Assembly (NCBI RefSeq): GCF_026151205.1
Contig: NC_087080.1
Span: 443,812 to 507,811, forward strand
Source of the DNA: Bolinopsis microptera
Lineage: Eukaryota; Ctenophora; Tentaculata; Lobata; Bolinopsidae
Direction: 5' to 3'
DNA: 64,000 nucleotides
Position numbers and translations under genes: made by a program. Shown here in pieces: positions 32,601 to 45,764 of the stretch. How positions within the stretch are numbered: position 1 is the first letter of the stretch; each line of letters begins with the position of its first letter. The notes under the pieces were generated by a model. That model made no database searches, was not told the origin of the DNA, and was given only the letters and a program-made list of their open reading frames with translations.

Positions 32601-33305
32601 GCACTACCGTTTCTAGTGCGAGTAGTGCGACTACTGCTCACCTAGCACTACCGTTTCTAGTGCGAGTAGTGCGACAACTGCTCACCTGGCACTACCGTTT
32701 CTAGTGCGAGTAGTGCGACTACTGCTCACCTAGCACTACCGTTTCTAGTGTGAGTAATGCGACTACTGCTCACCTAGAACTACCGTTACTAGTGTGAGTA
32801 GTGCGACTACTGCTCACCTAGCACTACCGTTTCTTGTGCGAGTAGTGCGACTACTGCTCACATAGCACTACTGTTTCTAGCGCGAGTAGTGCGACTACTG
32901 CTCACCTAGCACTACCGTTTCTAGTGCGAGTAGTGCGACTACTGCTCACCTAGCACTACCGTTTCTAGTGCGAGTAGTGCGACTACTGCTCACCTAGCAC
33001 TACCGTTTCTAGTGCGAGTAGTGCGACTACTGCTCACCTAGCACTACCGTTTCTAGTGCGAGTAGTGCGACTACTGATCACCTAGCACTACCGTTTCTAG
33101 TGTGAGTAATGCGACTACTGCTCACCTAGAACTACCGTTACTAGTGCGAGTAGTGCGACTACTGCTCACCTAGCACTACCGTTTCTAGTGCGAGTAGTGC
33201 GACTACTGCTCACCTAGCACTACCGTTTCTAGTGCGAGTAGTGCGACTACTGCTCACCTAGCACTACCGTTTCTAGTGCGAGTAGTGCGACTACTGCTCA
33301 CCTAT
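29697..33305. repeat. 3.6-kb array of 44-bp units
   Basis: Around 80 units of CTGCTCACCTAGCACTACCG followed by TTTCTAGTGCGAGTAGTGCG and ACTA. A shorter form lacks the second GTGCGAGTA step. A multi-unit pattern with GTGTCTAGTGC and CACCTAGCCTAGCACTACTG recurs at about 29850, 30095 and 30945, so there is higher-order structure. GCACTA and TAGTGC are inverted within every unit. Confidence 0.96.
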
Positions 33306-34483
33306 CACTTTCGTTTCCGTAAGATAAAATACGCCATCATGTATCACGGATCGGGAAATTGAGCGGCCATCCACAAAAGAAAAGCATTTCTTGTTGAACA
33401 GTGCAGAACCCGTCCTTTTGTTATTTAGTAGTGCAAATAGTGCAAAACCTGTTCTTCTATTATCTATGGTAAAAATCACCTGTTCTAATAATGCAAATTA
33501 TACTTTATCAGCACGTGTCAGGGTCGGAAGCCGTGACAACTTATTTGTGAGCCTATCCTTACCGGAGATTAGATAGATGAAATCTTAAGAGCCTAATTAC
33601 TCTATAGTAGCAGAGTGTAGTTACTACACACACAGCGCCCACGTGACACACACAGCGCCCACGTGACACACACAGCAGTCCCTCATTGGTACAAGCCGTG
33701 CCCTGAGGGGTGCTCTTATCTCTTGATATACAGATAATGTTGTAGGAGATGGTGATATACAGATAACGGAGGATGTAAATATGTTACACGGCGTCTCCCT
33801 TCGTTTAAATGATGTGAGATTGCGCTTATCTTTTTAACCAAGAATGTCAGTTTATAGGGGTGATAACTCCCACTACTCGAGTCACGTAGTACAAAACTGG
33901 CCTAGTGACGGTAATTTGGTGATCGTGGGTCTTTTGGCCTGGGAGAAAACAATTTATGTCACTTAAGCACTTTTGTGAAAACGGGCCCGTTTTCTCACAA
34001 AAGTGCATAAGTGCCATTATACGTTTAATTAAATGTTGATACTGCCAACTGAAACTATATAATCGGTACTAACAAATCTAAATTTTCACGGCGGATCGAT
34101 TGGTGATGGTCATACACTTCAGAAACGCTAGCTTCGCCGTCAAAATTGCCGATTTGTCAATGCAGAAAATTTCAAAATATACGTCATAATTTGCTTTAAA
34201 TTTTTTATTCTCTTATAAGTTGAGACTGCATAATTTTAACTTGCCTGACCTAAATTGAAGTAAATTTTTGATTGGTTTTTGTCTCCGATTCAGAAAATAA
34301 TAAAATCCGTAATAAAAACCAATGTTTGTTGTGTATCATATTGTTAGCGAATTGTCCGCTATTCCTTGACTTTCAGTTATTATGGTATTATTGCATATCC
34401 AGATTTCCAACACATTATTCCATATATGGGAGATAATTTACTTTCAATCATAACCAGTATGGTGTAAAAGGAATTAAACATAG
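33306..34483. other. Intergenic, includes palindrome and repeated CACGTGAC
   Basis: No gene recognised. AGCGCCCACGTGACACACAC occurs twice near 33635-33670. A long palindrome lies at 33960-34013. The rest is AT-rich unique DNA. Confidence 0.55.
33960..34013. repeat. 54-bp near-perfect palindrome
   Basis: CACTTAAGCACTTTTGTG, then AAAACGGGCCCGTTTT, then its inverse CTCACAAAAGTGCATAAGTG. The arms differ by one substitution and a 2-base indel. The arm sequence TTAAGCACTTTTGT recurs three or four times at 45159-45755. Confidence 0.85.
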
Positions 34484-35603
34484 TGTAAGCAGTCATCACT
34501 TGCTTCAGATTCGTAGATTATTTGTAGTAATTTAGGTTACGAACAACAAAAACGAAAGTAATAATTATGGTAAAAAAGGGTAAGAAACAAAATGATTAAC
34601 AATCCAATTACCACAAAATACACTTCCTAATTACTCTGACTTATAACGCCCTACATCTACTGTAAAACACACGTCCTTACTCTACCCTTACTTATCACCC
34701 TCGTTAACCGTCTCTAACGGAGTCTTACCCTTAAACTACACTTACATAACACTGCACTTTTAGCCCTCGCTGACCGTCCTTATATCAGGCCCAAATCCAC
34801 TATAGTTCATTCTCGCTCTACCTGAGCCCGATTGTTGTTGACACGAACCCACTCGTGTTGGATTAACCCGTGTTAACCCTGGCTACAACACAGCCTATTC
34901 CTGCTCTCCTGAGTTAACCAATGTTGACTCTCCCAATGTTGACTCTCCCTACGACTCTCCCTATGCTCATTTCCTCCGCACAGTTCCACTAACTACAGTC
35001 CACGATAATGCTCTCTCCAGGATCCTAACGTAACAGGTCCTGGCTCCAAACTCCAAAGTGTCCTACATCAATGGCCCTCGATTCGGGCAAACTCAATCTC
35101 CTCTTCTGACCTTTCCACCGGACCTTATATAATGTCCTGTCCGTGGTTTTTCACCCGACCTCTCTAACCAGACTCACGTGCCCTTACTCACACCTTTGGC
35201 AGCTGGTCTTATCTCCCACTAAAGCTTCATTGTCCCGAGTCCAGGTGTTACGACTATTCATCTTTTTACCAAAGCTTCCTGTCTGATGACCTCTGAATCC
35301 ATAGTTTGTTAGAGCTCACATCTATCTTTGACTCTCTATCTACACAAAGGGTTTACGTCTGAGTTCTCCTAGAACCATTGTCTCTCCTCCAGAGTGACAT
35401 ATTTCTCGTCCGTCCAGGTGAGGTCCAACCCACAATCTCCATTGTATTCTCTTTCTCTAACTTTCCCTAACCACAGACCAGAACTGGATGTTCCACTTCC
35501 ACTGCCTTATTACACAATACTGCCTTATTACACAATACTGCCTTATTACACAATACTATCTAAAATCTATCAAATAATCTAGATCAAATAATCACGGCAT
35601 ACA
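34484..35603 (-). repeat. LTR (left; 3' LTR on the minus strand)
   Basis: A 1120-bp copy. Near its right end is a triple CTGCCTTATTACACAATA repeat. Aligned by eye over several long stretches it is identical to the right copy, so the insertion is recent. A diverged duplicate of its inner end plus adjacent interior sequence lies at about 35715-35815. Confidence 0.92.
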
Positions 35604-36609
35604 CAACTTTACAAAATATGATCTTTTTTAGAACTTTACTATAATATGTAGTATAATAATTTAATAGAACATCTCGTACTACAGACTATATTCCATGCCT
35701 GCTCCTAATCACTCAATATTCACGGCTTACACAACTTTACAAAATCTGAGCTTTTTTAGAACTTTACTATGATAGTGCATATAATAACTTTATAGAAAAT
35801 CTCGTACTACAGACTATCGTTCCAAGACTATCTTTAACTCACTTTTCAAAATTCTTACTCTACCAAACTCATTACTCTGTCCCAGAACCAAATAAAATTG
35901 TTCCTTTTTTCGAACCCTATTGTGGTTCATCTTCCTATTATGTTCCCTCATGTCTATAGATAATGCTTGACTTACTTCAATCCGTCTTAATTATGTCTGA
36001 CTCTATACATCATGACGAAATCAGTTCTTCTGACGATCCCTCTGCTCCTCCTCCTCGTGTCACTTTTGAGTAGTACTTTGCGTCGGGTACTTCTCCCCAC
36101 TCCACTTGTTGCCTCCGACTCCAAGTCTTCCTATCCAAAATGATATGGCGAGAAGCTCCTCTCCGGATGATTAGATTCGCTCCCTATCTTCATTTCCAGG
36201 TATGTATTGATCAGCTTTTCTCCACCGCCCCTGGGGGATGATAATCCCCCATAGTTATTCAATCCAGTCTAAGTTTACTTTATAAATTCATTACTCTTCC
36301 ACATCTATCAAATCTTTTCGTTTTTAGGTTGGAAGAATAGCGTAAAACTTTTTGGAATCAACTGCTCCTACTAGAATGTATTTACAACCTGGTAAGTCTC
36401 CAAGTCTCCGAGTCTCCTCCCAACATCTTTCCATTGTTTCTTTTACTGTGTATCTCTCTTGTTCCACTGGTGTTCCTCTTAATTATCAACCTCTTTGCGT
36501 CTCTCTCTTCTTCTCACACCATGTCTCCGTCTTCCACTCGTTTTCCAACATTTTGGACAGTCCCCTGTATTATCGTACTGTTCTTCCCTCCAGCTTTCCA
36601 TATCTGTGT

Positions 36610-37330
36610 CTTCTTCTAATGTTTCACGTGTCTCCTTCTAATGTTTCACGTGTCTCTTCCCAATGTCTCCATGTGTCTACATCCAATGTCTACATGTGTC
36701 TTCTTCCAATGTGTTCACAATTCACATGTCTCCTTCACAAGTCTCCACGTGTTTCCTCCCAATGTTTTCATATGTCTCTTTCCAATGCCATGTGTCTTCT
36801 TCCAATTTCTCCATGTGTCTTCTTCCAATGTGTTCACGTGTCTCCTTCCAATGTCCGCATGTGTCTTTTTCCAATGTCTTCATGTGTCTTCTTCCAACAT
36901 GTTCACGTGTCTCCTTCACAGGTCTCCACGTGTCTCCTCCCAATGTTTTCATATGTGTCTTCCCAATGCCATGTGTCTTCTTCCAATGTCTTCACGTGTC
37001 TTCTTCCAATGTGCGCACGTGTCTCTTTCACAGGTCTCCATGTGTCTTCTTCCAATGTGCTTACGTGTCTCTTTCACAGGTCTCCATGTGTCTTCTTCGT
37101 GACCTCCAATTCATCTGTCATCCAATCAGTCTCCGATCCATGTTTCTATGTGACCTACAATCCATGTGTCCTCCAATCTGTCTCCGATCCATGCTTCTAT
37201 GTGACCTCCAATCCATGTGTCCTCCAATCTGTGTCCGATCCATTTTTCTATGTGACCTCCAGTCTATCTGTCATCCAATCTGTCTCCGATCCAATGCCTC
37301 CGATCCAATGTCTCCTTGTGTCTCCTTCAA
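36610..37330. repeat. Imperfect minisatellite in the LTR-element interior
   Basis: Repeats of CTTCCAATGT, CTCCATGTGTCT and CTCCTTCACAGG type, about 23-25 bp, then ATCCATGTGTCCTCCAATCT units. They produce long Ser/Cys/Val-rich open frames on the plus strand and a short Lys/Glu-rich one on the minus strand. None looks like a real protein. Confidence 0.85.
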
Positions 37331-37674
37331 ATGTTTCTCCTTCTAGATTTACCCTGGAATAATGGTTAATGCTTTGTCACCACTCGCCATGCTCCTATAG
37401 TATTTCCACTATTTGCCACTAGTATTGCCACTGCAATGCCAATATCTCCAAATGGATTTACGTGTCTCCCTCCAATATCAGTACTCACCACGGTCCAACA
37501 GCACCTTTATAATTACCACTAGTATCGCCAGCGTAATATCTCCTAGTGCCTCGACGTGTCTATTTCTAATACAACCTCTCACACGTCACCAATCACCATG
37601 CTTCAATAGTATTCCCACTATTTATCACCTCTTACCATGTTCCAATAGTAATTCCACTATTTATCACATCCTGT

Positions 37675-38390
37675 GTTCCAATAGTAATTCCACTAGTCAC
37701 CATTAGTACCACCACCTCCAATAGTAATTCCACTAGTCACCATTAGTACCACCACCTCCAATAGTAATTCCACTAGTCACCACTAGTACCACCACCTCCA
37801 ATAGTAATTCCACTAGTCACCACTAGTACCACCACCTCCAATACTAATTCCACTAGTCACCACTAGTACCATCACCTCCAATAGTAATTCCACTAGTCAC
37901 CACTAGTACCACCACCTCCAATAGTAATTCCACTAGTCACCACTAGTACCACCACCTTCAATAGTAATTCCACTAGTCACCACTAGTACCACCACCTCCA
38001 ATAGTAATTCTACTAGTCACCACTAGTACCACCACCTCCAATAGTAATTCCACTAGTCACCACTAGTACCACCACCTCCAATAGTAATTCCACTAGTCAC
38101 CACTAGTACCATCACCTCCAATAGTAATTCCACTAGTCACAATTAGTACCACCACCTCCAATAGTAATTCCACTAGTCACCATTAGTACCACCACCTCCA
38201 ATAGTAATTCCACTAGTCACCATTAGTACCACCACCTCCAATAGTAATTCCACTAGTCACCACTAGTACCACCACCTCCAATAGTAATTCCACTAGTCAC
38301 CACTAGTACCACCACCTCCAATACTAATTCCACTAGTCACCACTAGTACCATCACCTCCAATAGTAATTACACTAGTCACCACTAGTATC
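37675..38390. repeat. 40-bp minisatellite in the LTR-element interior
   Basis: About 17 units of CACCTCCAATAGTAATTCCA followed by CTAGTCACCACTAGTACCAC. Copies are very similar, and a multi-unit block (variant with AATACTAATTCC) is duplicated. Confidence 0.93.
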
Positions 38391-39657
38391 AAATTGGAAC
38401 TATTCGCAAAACAAGCAACTGAGCAAACAACCGCTATCTTGTTTAATAGAGGAAACTGAATACTTTTAAAAACTCGCAAACTATAACTAAACATTTAACG
38501 ACAGCCACTCTATATCTTAGATCATGGCTCAGCCCCAGGTGCTCTTATTATATTAAACACCCAGCTCAGACGTAAAACGATATTATTCTTCAACCTTATA
38601 TAAATGTTTCAAGTGCACACCAATACAAGTACAACCATAACTTTCTATCTTGCACTTCACTCACTCAATACAATACTCACCTGTCCGTTACATTTCTCAG
38701 CCCTGTATTTCTCGACTTTCACTATCATTATTAAACCAGTGTCTCACACAGTCACTCCTTGACTTTAATTACAAAACTGCTTTCGTATCATCATATTCGA
38801 GTATTCGACCTGCTAATTCATCACATTCTTCACATAAAAAGCAGTACTATAACTATAACTAGTTTCTTTCATCATAGAAAATACCATACCCTGGCACCCC
38901 CCAAAACATAAAACGCACTCAAAACAAACCACGTTTTCAAACCAATACACTGCTTAAATTCACTAGTGACGTCACATCTCTCCGAATAACCTCCCTCTCC
39001 CTCTCCCTATCCAATGCTAGCCTCACCCGGGTCTCATTTATATAAATTTCATCTGTCGACTCTCTCCCCATACCTCTCTCGCCCACTCCAAACTCCTCCT
39101 CTCCAAACTCCCCCTCTCGCTATCTTCCATAATATAAACAATCGTAGCGCTACAAAAAGAAAACAAGTCTGACACACAACAGAACGATTCAGCAGGCAGC
39201 CACTCCCACTGAGGCTCTGGTGGCTGAACGTATGTCAAGTCTGCCGTCTTAAAACTTAAAATAAGAAACAGTAAACCATGAACTCCTCACGTACCACCCT
39301 CGATAATAATCATAACACTCTCTCGATAAAATCTCTCAACGGACTGACATTTATTCCTCGAAATATCTCCTCAGCCCCTCCTAACCAGTGCCCCTCCGGT
39401 ATCTAACCTCCCTTCCCCTCCATGATGAAAGAAACCCAAAAATATCATTTAAACTTCACACTTAACCGTGCCTTCATTTACTGCTCTTGCGCTGCACTAA
39501 TCTGACAACGGTACCTGGCAACACTGTTACAACGTAACGTAACTATACTCCTCACCTGTCAATTCACTCTTGAATAATAAGTAATCTCCTCCCTACCTTA
39601 ATTAAACTACAAACAATCTATCCTATAATAAAATAGGATCCTACCGTTCGCGCCATT

Positions 39658-40777
39658 TGTAAGCAGTCATCACTTGCTTCAGATTCGTAGATTATTTGTA
39701 GTAATTTAGGTTACGAACAACAAAAACGAAAGTAATAATTATGGTAAAAAAGGGTAAGAAACAAAATGATTAACAATCCAATTACCACAAAATACACTTC
39801 CTAATTACTCTGACTTATAACGCCCTACATCTACTGTAAAACACACGTCCTTACTCTACCCTTACTTATCACCCTCGTTAACCGTCTCTAACGGAGTCTT
39901 ACCCTTAAACTACACTTACATAACACTGCACTTTTAGCCCTCGCTGACCGTCCTTATATCAGGCCCAAATCCACTATAGTTCATTCTCGCTCTACCTGAG
40001 CCCGATTGTTGTTGACACGAACCCACTCGTGTTGGATTAACCCGTGTTAACCCTGGCTACAACACAGCCTATTCCTGCTCTCCTGAGTTAACCAATGTTG
40101 ACTCTCCCAATGTTGACTCTCCCTACGACTCTCCCTATGCTCATTTCCTCCGCACAGTTCCACTAACTACAGTCCACGATAATGCTCTCTCCAGGATCCT
40201 AACGTAACAGGTCCTGGCTCCAAACTCCAAAGTGTCCTACATCAATGGCCCTCGATTCGGGCAAACTCAATCTCCTCTTCTGACCTTTCCACCGGACCTT
40301 ATATAATGTCCTGTCCGTGGTTTTTCACCCGACCTCTCTAACCAGACTCACGTGCCCTTACTCACACCTTTGGCAGCTGGTCTTATCTCCCACTAAAGCT
40401 TCATTGTCCCGAGTCCAGGTGTTACGACTATTCATCTTTTTACCAAAGCTTCCTGTCTGATGACCTCTGAATCCATAGTTTGTTAGAGCTCACATCTATC
40501 TTTGACTCTCTATCTACACAAAGGGTTTACGTCTGAGTTCTCCTAGAACCATTGTCTCTCCTCCAGAGTGACATATTTCTCGTCCGTCCAGGTGAGGTCC
40601 AACCCACAATCTCCATTGTATTCTCTTTCTCTAACTTTCCCTAACCACAGACCAGAACTGGATGTTCCACTTCCACTGCCTTATTACACAATACTGCCTT
40701 ATTACACAATACTGCCTTATTACACAATACTATCTAAAATCTATCAAATAATCTAGATCAAATAATCACGGCATACA
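39658..40777 (-). repeat. LTR (right; 5' LTR on the minus strand)
   Basis: Same 1120-bp sequence as 34484-35603. It is followed by the ATAG target duplication at 40778-40781. Confidence 0.92.
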
Positions 40778-40781
40778 ATAG

Positions 40782-41077
40782 TTTCATCGCAAAGTAAACA
40801 ACCGACTTCCGGGGTCAGTAAAAGTGCACTTAAAGGTATACTAACACTTATTTTCATTTTCCATCCTGGCCTCAACTCAGACGTAATGTTTTCTGCACGT
40901 CCAGGCTGCCAAAAGGATGACCCTTAAACCGGGCTGGGGACCCGAGATATAAAGTAGGGGGTACGGTCCCCCTGCGGGAGCTATGCCCAAATATTAAATT
41001 CAAGTAGTGACAGTAGTGAAAATTAGCTAAAACCGGCTATAGAATAAAAAATACATATAAAATATTATTCAAAAGTA
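40782..41077. other. Intergenic unique sequence
   Basis: No gene recognised. It includes TAAAAGTGCACTTAAAGG, loosely like the inverse of the 45159 motif, but not enough to call an inverted terminus. Confidence 0.45.
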
Positions 41078-41454
<377 letters not shown>

Positions 41455-41521
41455 AGATTCTTGAGTGCTAATATTCTCATATTATTGTAATATCTTACAA
41501 CTTGACGTAGACTTTCCTGGT

Positions 41522-41830
41522 ATGGAAAAGACCCTCTGTTCCAGCTGCTCTAAGGTTTCTGAAGATAATGCAGAGGGACCAGGACAAGAAGAAGGAGAAC
41601 CAGAAGAAGAGGTGGATAAAATAACAACCGACGAAGATACGGGTGCTACTACGGACTCGGAGCCCGATTGGGATTCTGAACAGTTTTCATTAAGGCACCT
41701 AAATTGGTGGCAGGCCAGATTTGAAGTTGATAGAGAGGAGAGGGTTGGCTGCCCCCTTGCACCAGACCTTGCAGTCCTGATTTCCGAAGGTTCAATTCAA
41801 AACATCGATGAAGAAGAAAATACTGAATGA
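41522..41830 (+). CDS. Hypothetical acidic protein or exon
   Basis: The frame starts at ATG 41522 (MEKTLCSSCSKVSEDNAEG) and has 102 codons to TGA. It begins with a CSSC cysteine pair, has a strongly acidic middle (EEGEPEEEVDKITTDEDTG) and a more ordered end with LRHLNWWQARFEVDREE. Its composition is unlike repeat translation, so it may be a real gene or a terminal exon; GACGTAG just upstream could be an acceptor. It is close to, and in the same direction as, the transposon-derived gene at 42084. The family is not recognised. Confidence 0.45.
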   Translation: MEKTLCSSCSKVSEDNAEGPGQEEGEPEEEVDKITTDEDTGATTDSEPDWDSEQFSLRHLNWWQARFEVDREERVGCPLAPDLAVLISEGSIQNIDEEENTE

Positions 41831-42083
41831 GTGAAATATAACTATTTACTTATTAATATTAACATTAATTGGTTTTTTAATTTGTGTAAAACTGTCTTAT
41901 TTCATTTTTCGATAGATTTTCCGATTATCATTTGGTATCGTCATATTGAACGTTTTTTTTTTGCTAGGAAATTTATACCTGCATGGCTTCATTTGTTGTA
42001 CAGTGTATCACTACCGTGCATGATGTGCACAATTTGAGGCGATTCTGATCCAGCATAACATAACATTCTCTAGCTAAAACAAT

Positions 42084-44788
42084 ATGTCACAGTTAGTCGA
42101 GTACTCGGAATCTTCCCCCAGTGACCACTTGTCAGTAAGTTACCAAATTAATGTGTTAATGATAAGATTAAGATTTAAATATTACTCTGTACCTTTATTT
42201 GATATAACCATTGCAATTCCTAATGATTAACGTGAACAGTTAAAGTTGTCGCACCATTGAAAGATGTAAGGGTTGCTTTTCATTTTCTGCAAATTTAATG
42301 ACATTGCCGTTCACAGTCACAGAACTGTCATCCGGATGACGATCAACCCTACCGTGTTATTCCAGCCCTTCCTGCTCGGTTGATAACAATCTCGTCATCC
42401 TCGTCTTTGTCTCCCGTAAGACCGCATTTTCACTTTATTATCTTTTCTAAATTTAACCTTTACAAAATTGAGTTTGTAGTCCTTGTCAAAAACTATTTAC
42501 TGGCTATCTTGCTTATACTCGGTCACTGTATGTTAACCTAATGATTTATCTAGGACCTTATCACTCTCAATCGGAGGAAGAAACAGAAAAGCAACAGAAA
42601 AAAAAGACGGGATTGCAGGAATCCCACCAGAGAAACTGCTGGAGCTGCCCGCAGTAAGCAGAAGGAAAAGCACCCGATGAGGACAGTTACAAAATGCTGT
42701 TCAAGCAACTGTTTTGAGGTATTATCGAAAGACAGAATTGAAGAACTCCACACCTTATACTGGAGTCTCTCTAGAAGAAAGGTAAATTCATAAGTAACTT
42801 ATTTTAGGTGTTTGTCAATCCTTAACATTCCAAGTAAATAAACTTGCTTATTTGAACATATTATCCTATATGATTGTACGTGACTGCTAGTGCTATAAAA
42901 TAAATTAACAGGCTGCTGCTTGGATGTCGAACTTGCTGATTTCTAAGCCCGTCTCTCGGCGTAGAAAAAATCAGAGTCACAGTAAGACACGAACGGTTAC
43001 CATCGAGTACAATATCACTACCGAGGGTGGTGATAGTGTTGCTGTGTGCCAGTCATTTTTTATGCAGGTACTTCAGTAAATTATATTTATTTTATGCAAT
43101 GACGACTTTCGTGGCAAATAGCAAAACTTTTTGTATACAATTTTTCTAACATTCCAACTTGTCATAAATAGTTCACATGTCAGGTTTTTAGTCTACGTTC
43201 ACAAAGACCTGAAGACCAATCAAAACGGCTATCGAGACAAAGAGAGCGATGAGCAAGAGCAAGAGAACAGTTATCTGGGCTGTTCCAAAGGAGACGAAAA
43301 AGCTTATCGTCAAACATGTTTACTCTTACCAGCCATCAATCAGCCATTACAGGCGTGAACATGCCCCCAATAGGTAAAAATGACTTAAATAACTTAAATA
43401 CTTGGATTTCCGTTCTTGATTTTAGTTCTTATTTAAATTTCTTATATTTATTCCTATCAATATTTGTCTTTTGACCTACCAAGTAAATGATAACATTTTT
43501 AGGCTCTACCTTCCATGTGAGCTGACAGTAAAGGAGATGCACAAGAGATACGTGGAAGAGAACCCAGCAAACAGTGTGTCATACAGCACTTATTGGCGAT
43601 TGGTGAAGGATCTAGGAATAAGTTTCACCAAGCTCGGCAATGAGCAGTGCAGTACGTGCGATGGGTACCACCAGCACAAAGCTGATGAAGTCTGTGGAGG
43701 TAAACAATTTCTTATTAGTGATTAGTTATTGATTTATTGAACAACATTCGGTTTGAAATAGTATTTGTAAAACACAGCTCTCTGTATCTTATTAAGTAAA
43801 AATAGTACCATACTTTTCACTGCAGGTATTGTTGACTGCCGAACGTGCTTGAACTATGCAGTCCACAAGCGGGAGTACAGAGAAGCACGACAGCATTATG
43901 AAAAGGACCGGGGGGAGAATCCTCAATGTTCATTCTCAGTGGACATGGAGAAAGTCTTGCTACTACCTCACATGCCACAGTATAAAGAGGCTATATTCAC
44001 TCGGAGGCTGGTGACATTTAATGAAACATTTGCTAGACTGGGGTCTGATAGCGCCCCATTAGCGATAATATGGCACGAAGCTATTGCTGGGAGAAAAGAT
44101 GAGAACGTTTCTTCAACCTGGGTGAAAGCTATAAGGCATTTTGCTGAAGGGAGGATTGGTGAAAGCCGGGAAATCATTCTGTGGGCAGATAATTGTTCCG
44201 CGCAGAACAAATGCTGGACACTTTACACCGCATTATGTTCACTCATAAACAGCCCTGACCTCGAGCTTGATAAAATAACTGTAAAATATCTGGAGCCAGG
44301 CCATACATTCATGAGCGCTGACTCATTTCACCACAAAGTGGAACTGTCCATCAAACAGTGTGGACAGCTTCATAACTATGAGGACTTTGTTGATGCAGTA
44401 GCAAAGGTCGGTACTGCTGTGTCTATGGCCTGTTCTGACTTCCATTCGTGGCCTAGGTCATATGGGACGAGCAACCGCTGCAAAACTGAACGACCACTGC
44501 TCGAGATGGTGAAGGTCGTTAGGTTTCAGCGTGGCTCGGTGGAAATGGAGTGGAAATCGGAGCATAACGAGGTTTCTTTCCGTTCTGCTCCATTTCTGCG
44601 GCAGAAAGAAGAGCGGTTTAGGTAATATTATAGCTTTCCCACAAGATCAACCGCGGGGTATAGCAAGTGCTAAAAAGAAAGACATAGTTCAAAAACTTTG
44701 TAAACTTATGAGCCCCCGCAGTAGAGTATTTTGGGTTGATCTTCACAGCTCTGACCATGCAGCAGATCTCAATAGAGTATTTGATTAA
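42084..44788 (+). pseudogene. Transposon-derived DDE-type gene (DUF7869-like), two frameshifts
   Basis: Exons at 42084-42134 (MSQLVEYSESSPSDHLS), 42323-42415, 42554-42781, 42912-43067, 43184-43373, 43503-43699 and 43826-44625, joined by GT-AG introns of about 95-190 bp. Features in order are a basic KKQKSNRKKRRDCR stretch, SISHYRREHAPNRLYLP, a CSTCDGYHQH and CRTCLNYA zinc-like region, then an RNase-H-like domain with CSFSVDMEKVLLLP, WADNCSAQNK and EPGHTFMSADSFHHKVE. This matches a family common in cnidarian and arthropod genomes that I recall as DUF7869 and take to be transposon-derived. Exon 5 needs one more base to keep frame. After RQKEERFR the natural continuation (GNIIAFPQDQPRGIASAKKK to NRVFD) is in another frame, ending at 44788. 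It is either a decayed element or has assembly indels. Confidence 0.75.
43826..44625 (+). CDS. Main RNase-H-like exon of the transposon-derived gene
   Basis: About 266 codons, G+GT phase join to the previous exon. Candidate catalytic acids are D in VDM and D in ADN, with later Glu or His residues in the SADSFHHKVE region. The frame closes at TAA 44623-44625, while homologous-looking sequence continues in the next frame. Confidence 0.8.
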
Positions 44789-45158
44789 TATTTATTAAAT
44801 ATTAATGTGTATTTTCATTTACCATTTATTTATGTACAGTGTTACTTACAATTATGTTACATTTTTATACCCTTGTTTTTCTTTGCCTCGCGTTACGATA
44901 TCAATAATTCGCAAATCATTGGTCTTTATGAAGAAAGCCTCATCTGAGTTCTTAATTTAATTTCTAAAGAAAGAAAATTATTTATTATTATCCCGTACTT
45001 TCACCAATCAACTCTTCGTTGAAATGCTGGTAGAATTCCGACTATTTTTTAATCCGCTGGGAGAAGGGAGTGTTTTCGTGTTCCTAAACCACCACCAATC
45101 AATTTGTCGTAAAATTTTAGGTCAGAATGATCGCAGATAAAGTTTCCACTAATGTGGC
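44789..45158. other. Intergenic, AT-rich
   Basis: No feature recognised. It may include the 3' end of the transposon-derived unit; no terminal inverted repeats were found. Confidence 0.5.
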
Positions 45159-45755
45159 TGTACTTAAGCACTTTTCTCAGAAAACGAAATTTTCAAATTT
45201 TCTATTTCAGCGTGTCCCCTTTTTATAACCAATGTTTCATCACAACTGTTTAAGGCTAATTTTTCGTTTTACTTTCGATGACCAATGGTTTGAACGGGTC
45301 ATTTTCATCGGAACATGGAGCTTTTGCCGATGCGGCTGTACTTAAGCACTTTTGTCAGAAAACGAAATTTCAAATTTTCTATTTCAGCGTGTCACCTATT
45401 TACAACCAATGTTTCATCACAACAGTTTAAGGCTAATTTTTGTTTTACTTTCGATGACCAATGGTTTGAACGGGTCATTTTCATCAGAACATGTAGTATT
45501 TGCCGATGTGACTGTACTTAAGCACTTTTCTAAGAAATTGAAACTGTAATTTGTGATTTTGAGGCACTTTCCGAGAAGTTAGGATGATGAAACCTTGTCA
45601 TAAGTCTCAAAAGTCGACAAAGTACCTTAGAAACATAGTGGGTGCAGTTTAAATTGGACAGTAGCTAGCCCAGAGCAATTACAGAATTGAAATCTTTAAA
45701 GTCAATTTGCACAAAATGAACCTTGTGTTACTTAAGCACTTTTGTCAGAAAACGG
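45159..45755. repeat. ~175-bp tandem repeat, about 2.5 copies
   Basis: Each copy starts CTGTACTTAAGCACTTTTGT, continues AGAAAACGAAATTT, and has AACCAATGTTTCATCACAAC in the middle. Starts are at about 45159, 45337 and 45515, with an isolated copy of the first 24 bases at 45729. Confidence 0.85.
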
Positions 45756-45764
45756 CAGTACTAT

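Larger units (their letters stand above)
34484..40777 (-). mobile_element. Non-autonomous LTR retrotransposon
   Basis: Two direct repeats of 1120 bp each (34484-35603 and 39658-40777) begin TGTAAGCAGTC and end CGGCATACA. ATAG flanks both outer ends, a 4-bp target duplication. On the minus strand a primer-binding-site candidate, TGGCGCGAACGGTAGGATCC (39655 down to 39636), begins 2 bp after the upstream LTR, which gives the orientation. The 4.05-kb interior has no gag, protease, reverse transcriptase or integrase. It holds two minisatellites and AT-rich DNA, so the element is a LARD-like non-autonomous copy. Confidence 0.92.

Noticed and set aside
29697-33305. CRISPR-like array
   Set aside because: Units are contiguous 44-bp tandem repeats with no unique spacers, so it is a minisatellite.
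36352-37362. 336-codon Ser/Cys/Val-rich frame inside the LTR element
   Set aside because: Imperfect minisatellite translation, open in three frames and antisense to the element's inferred orientation.
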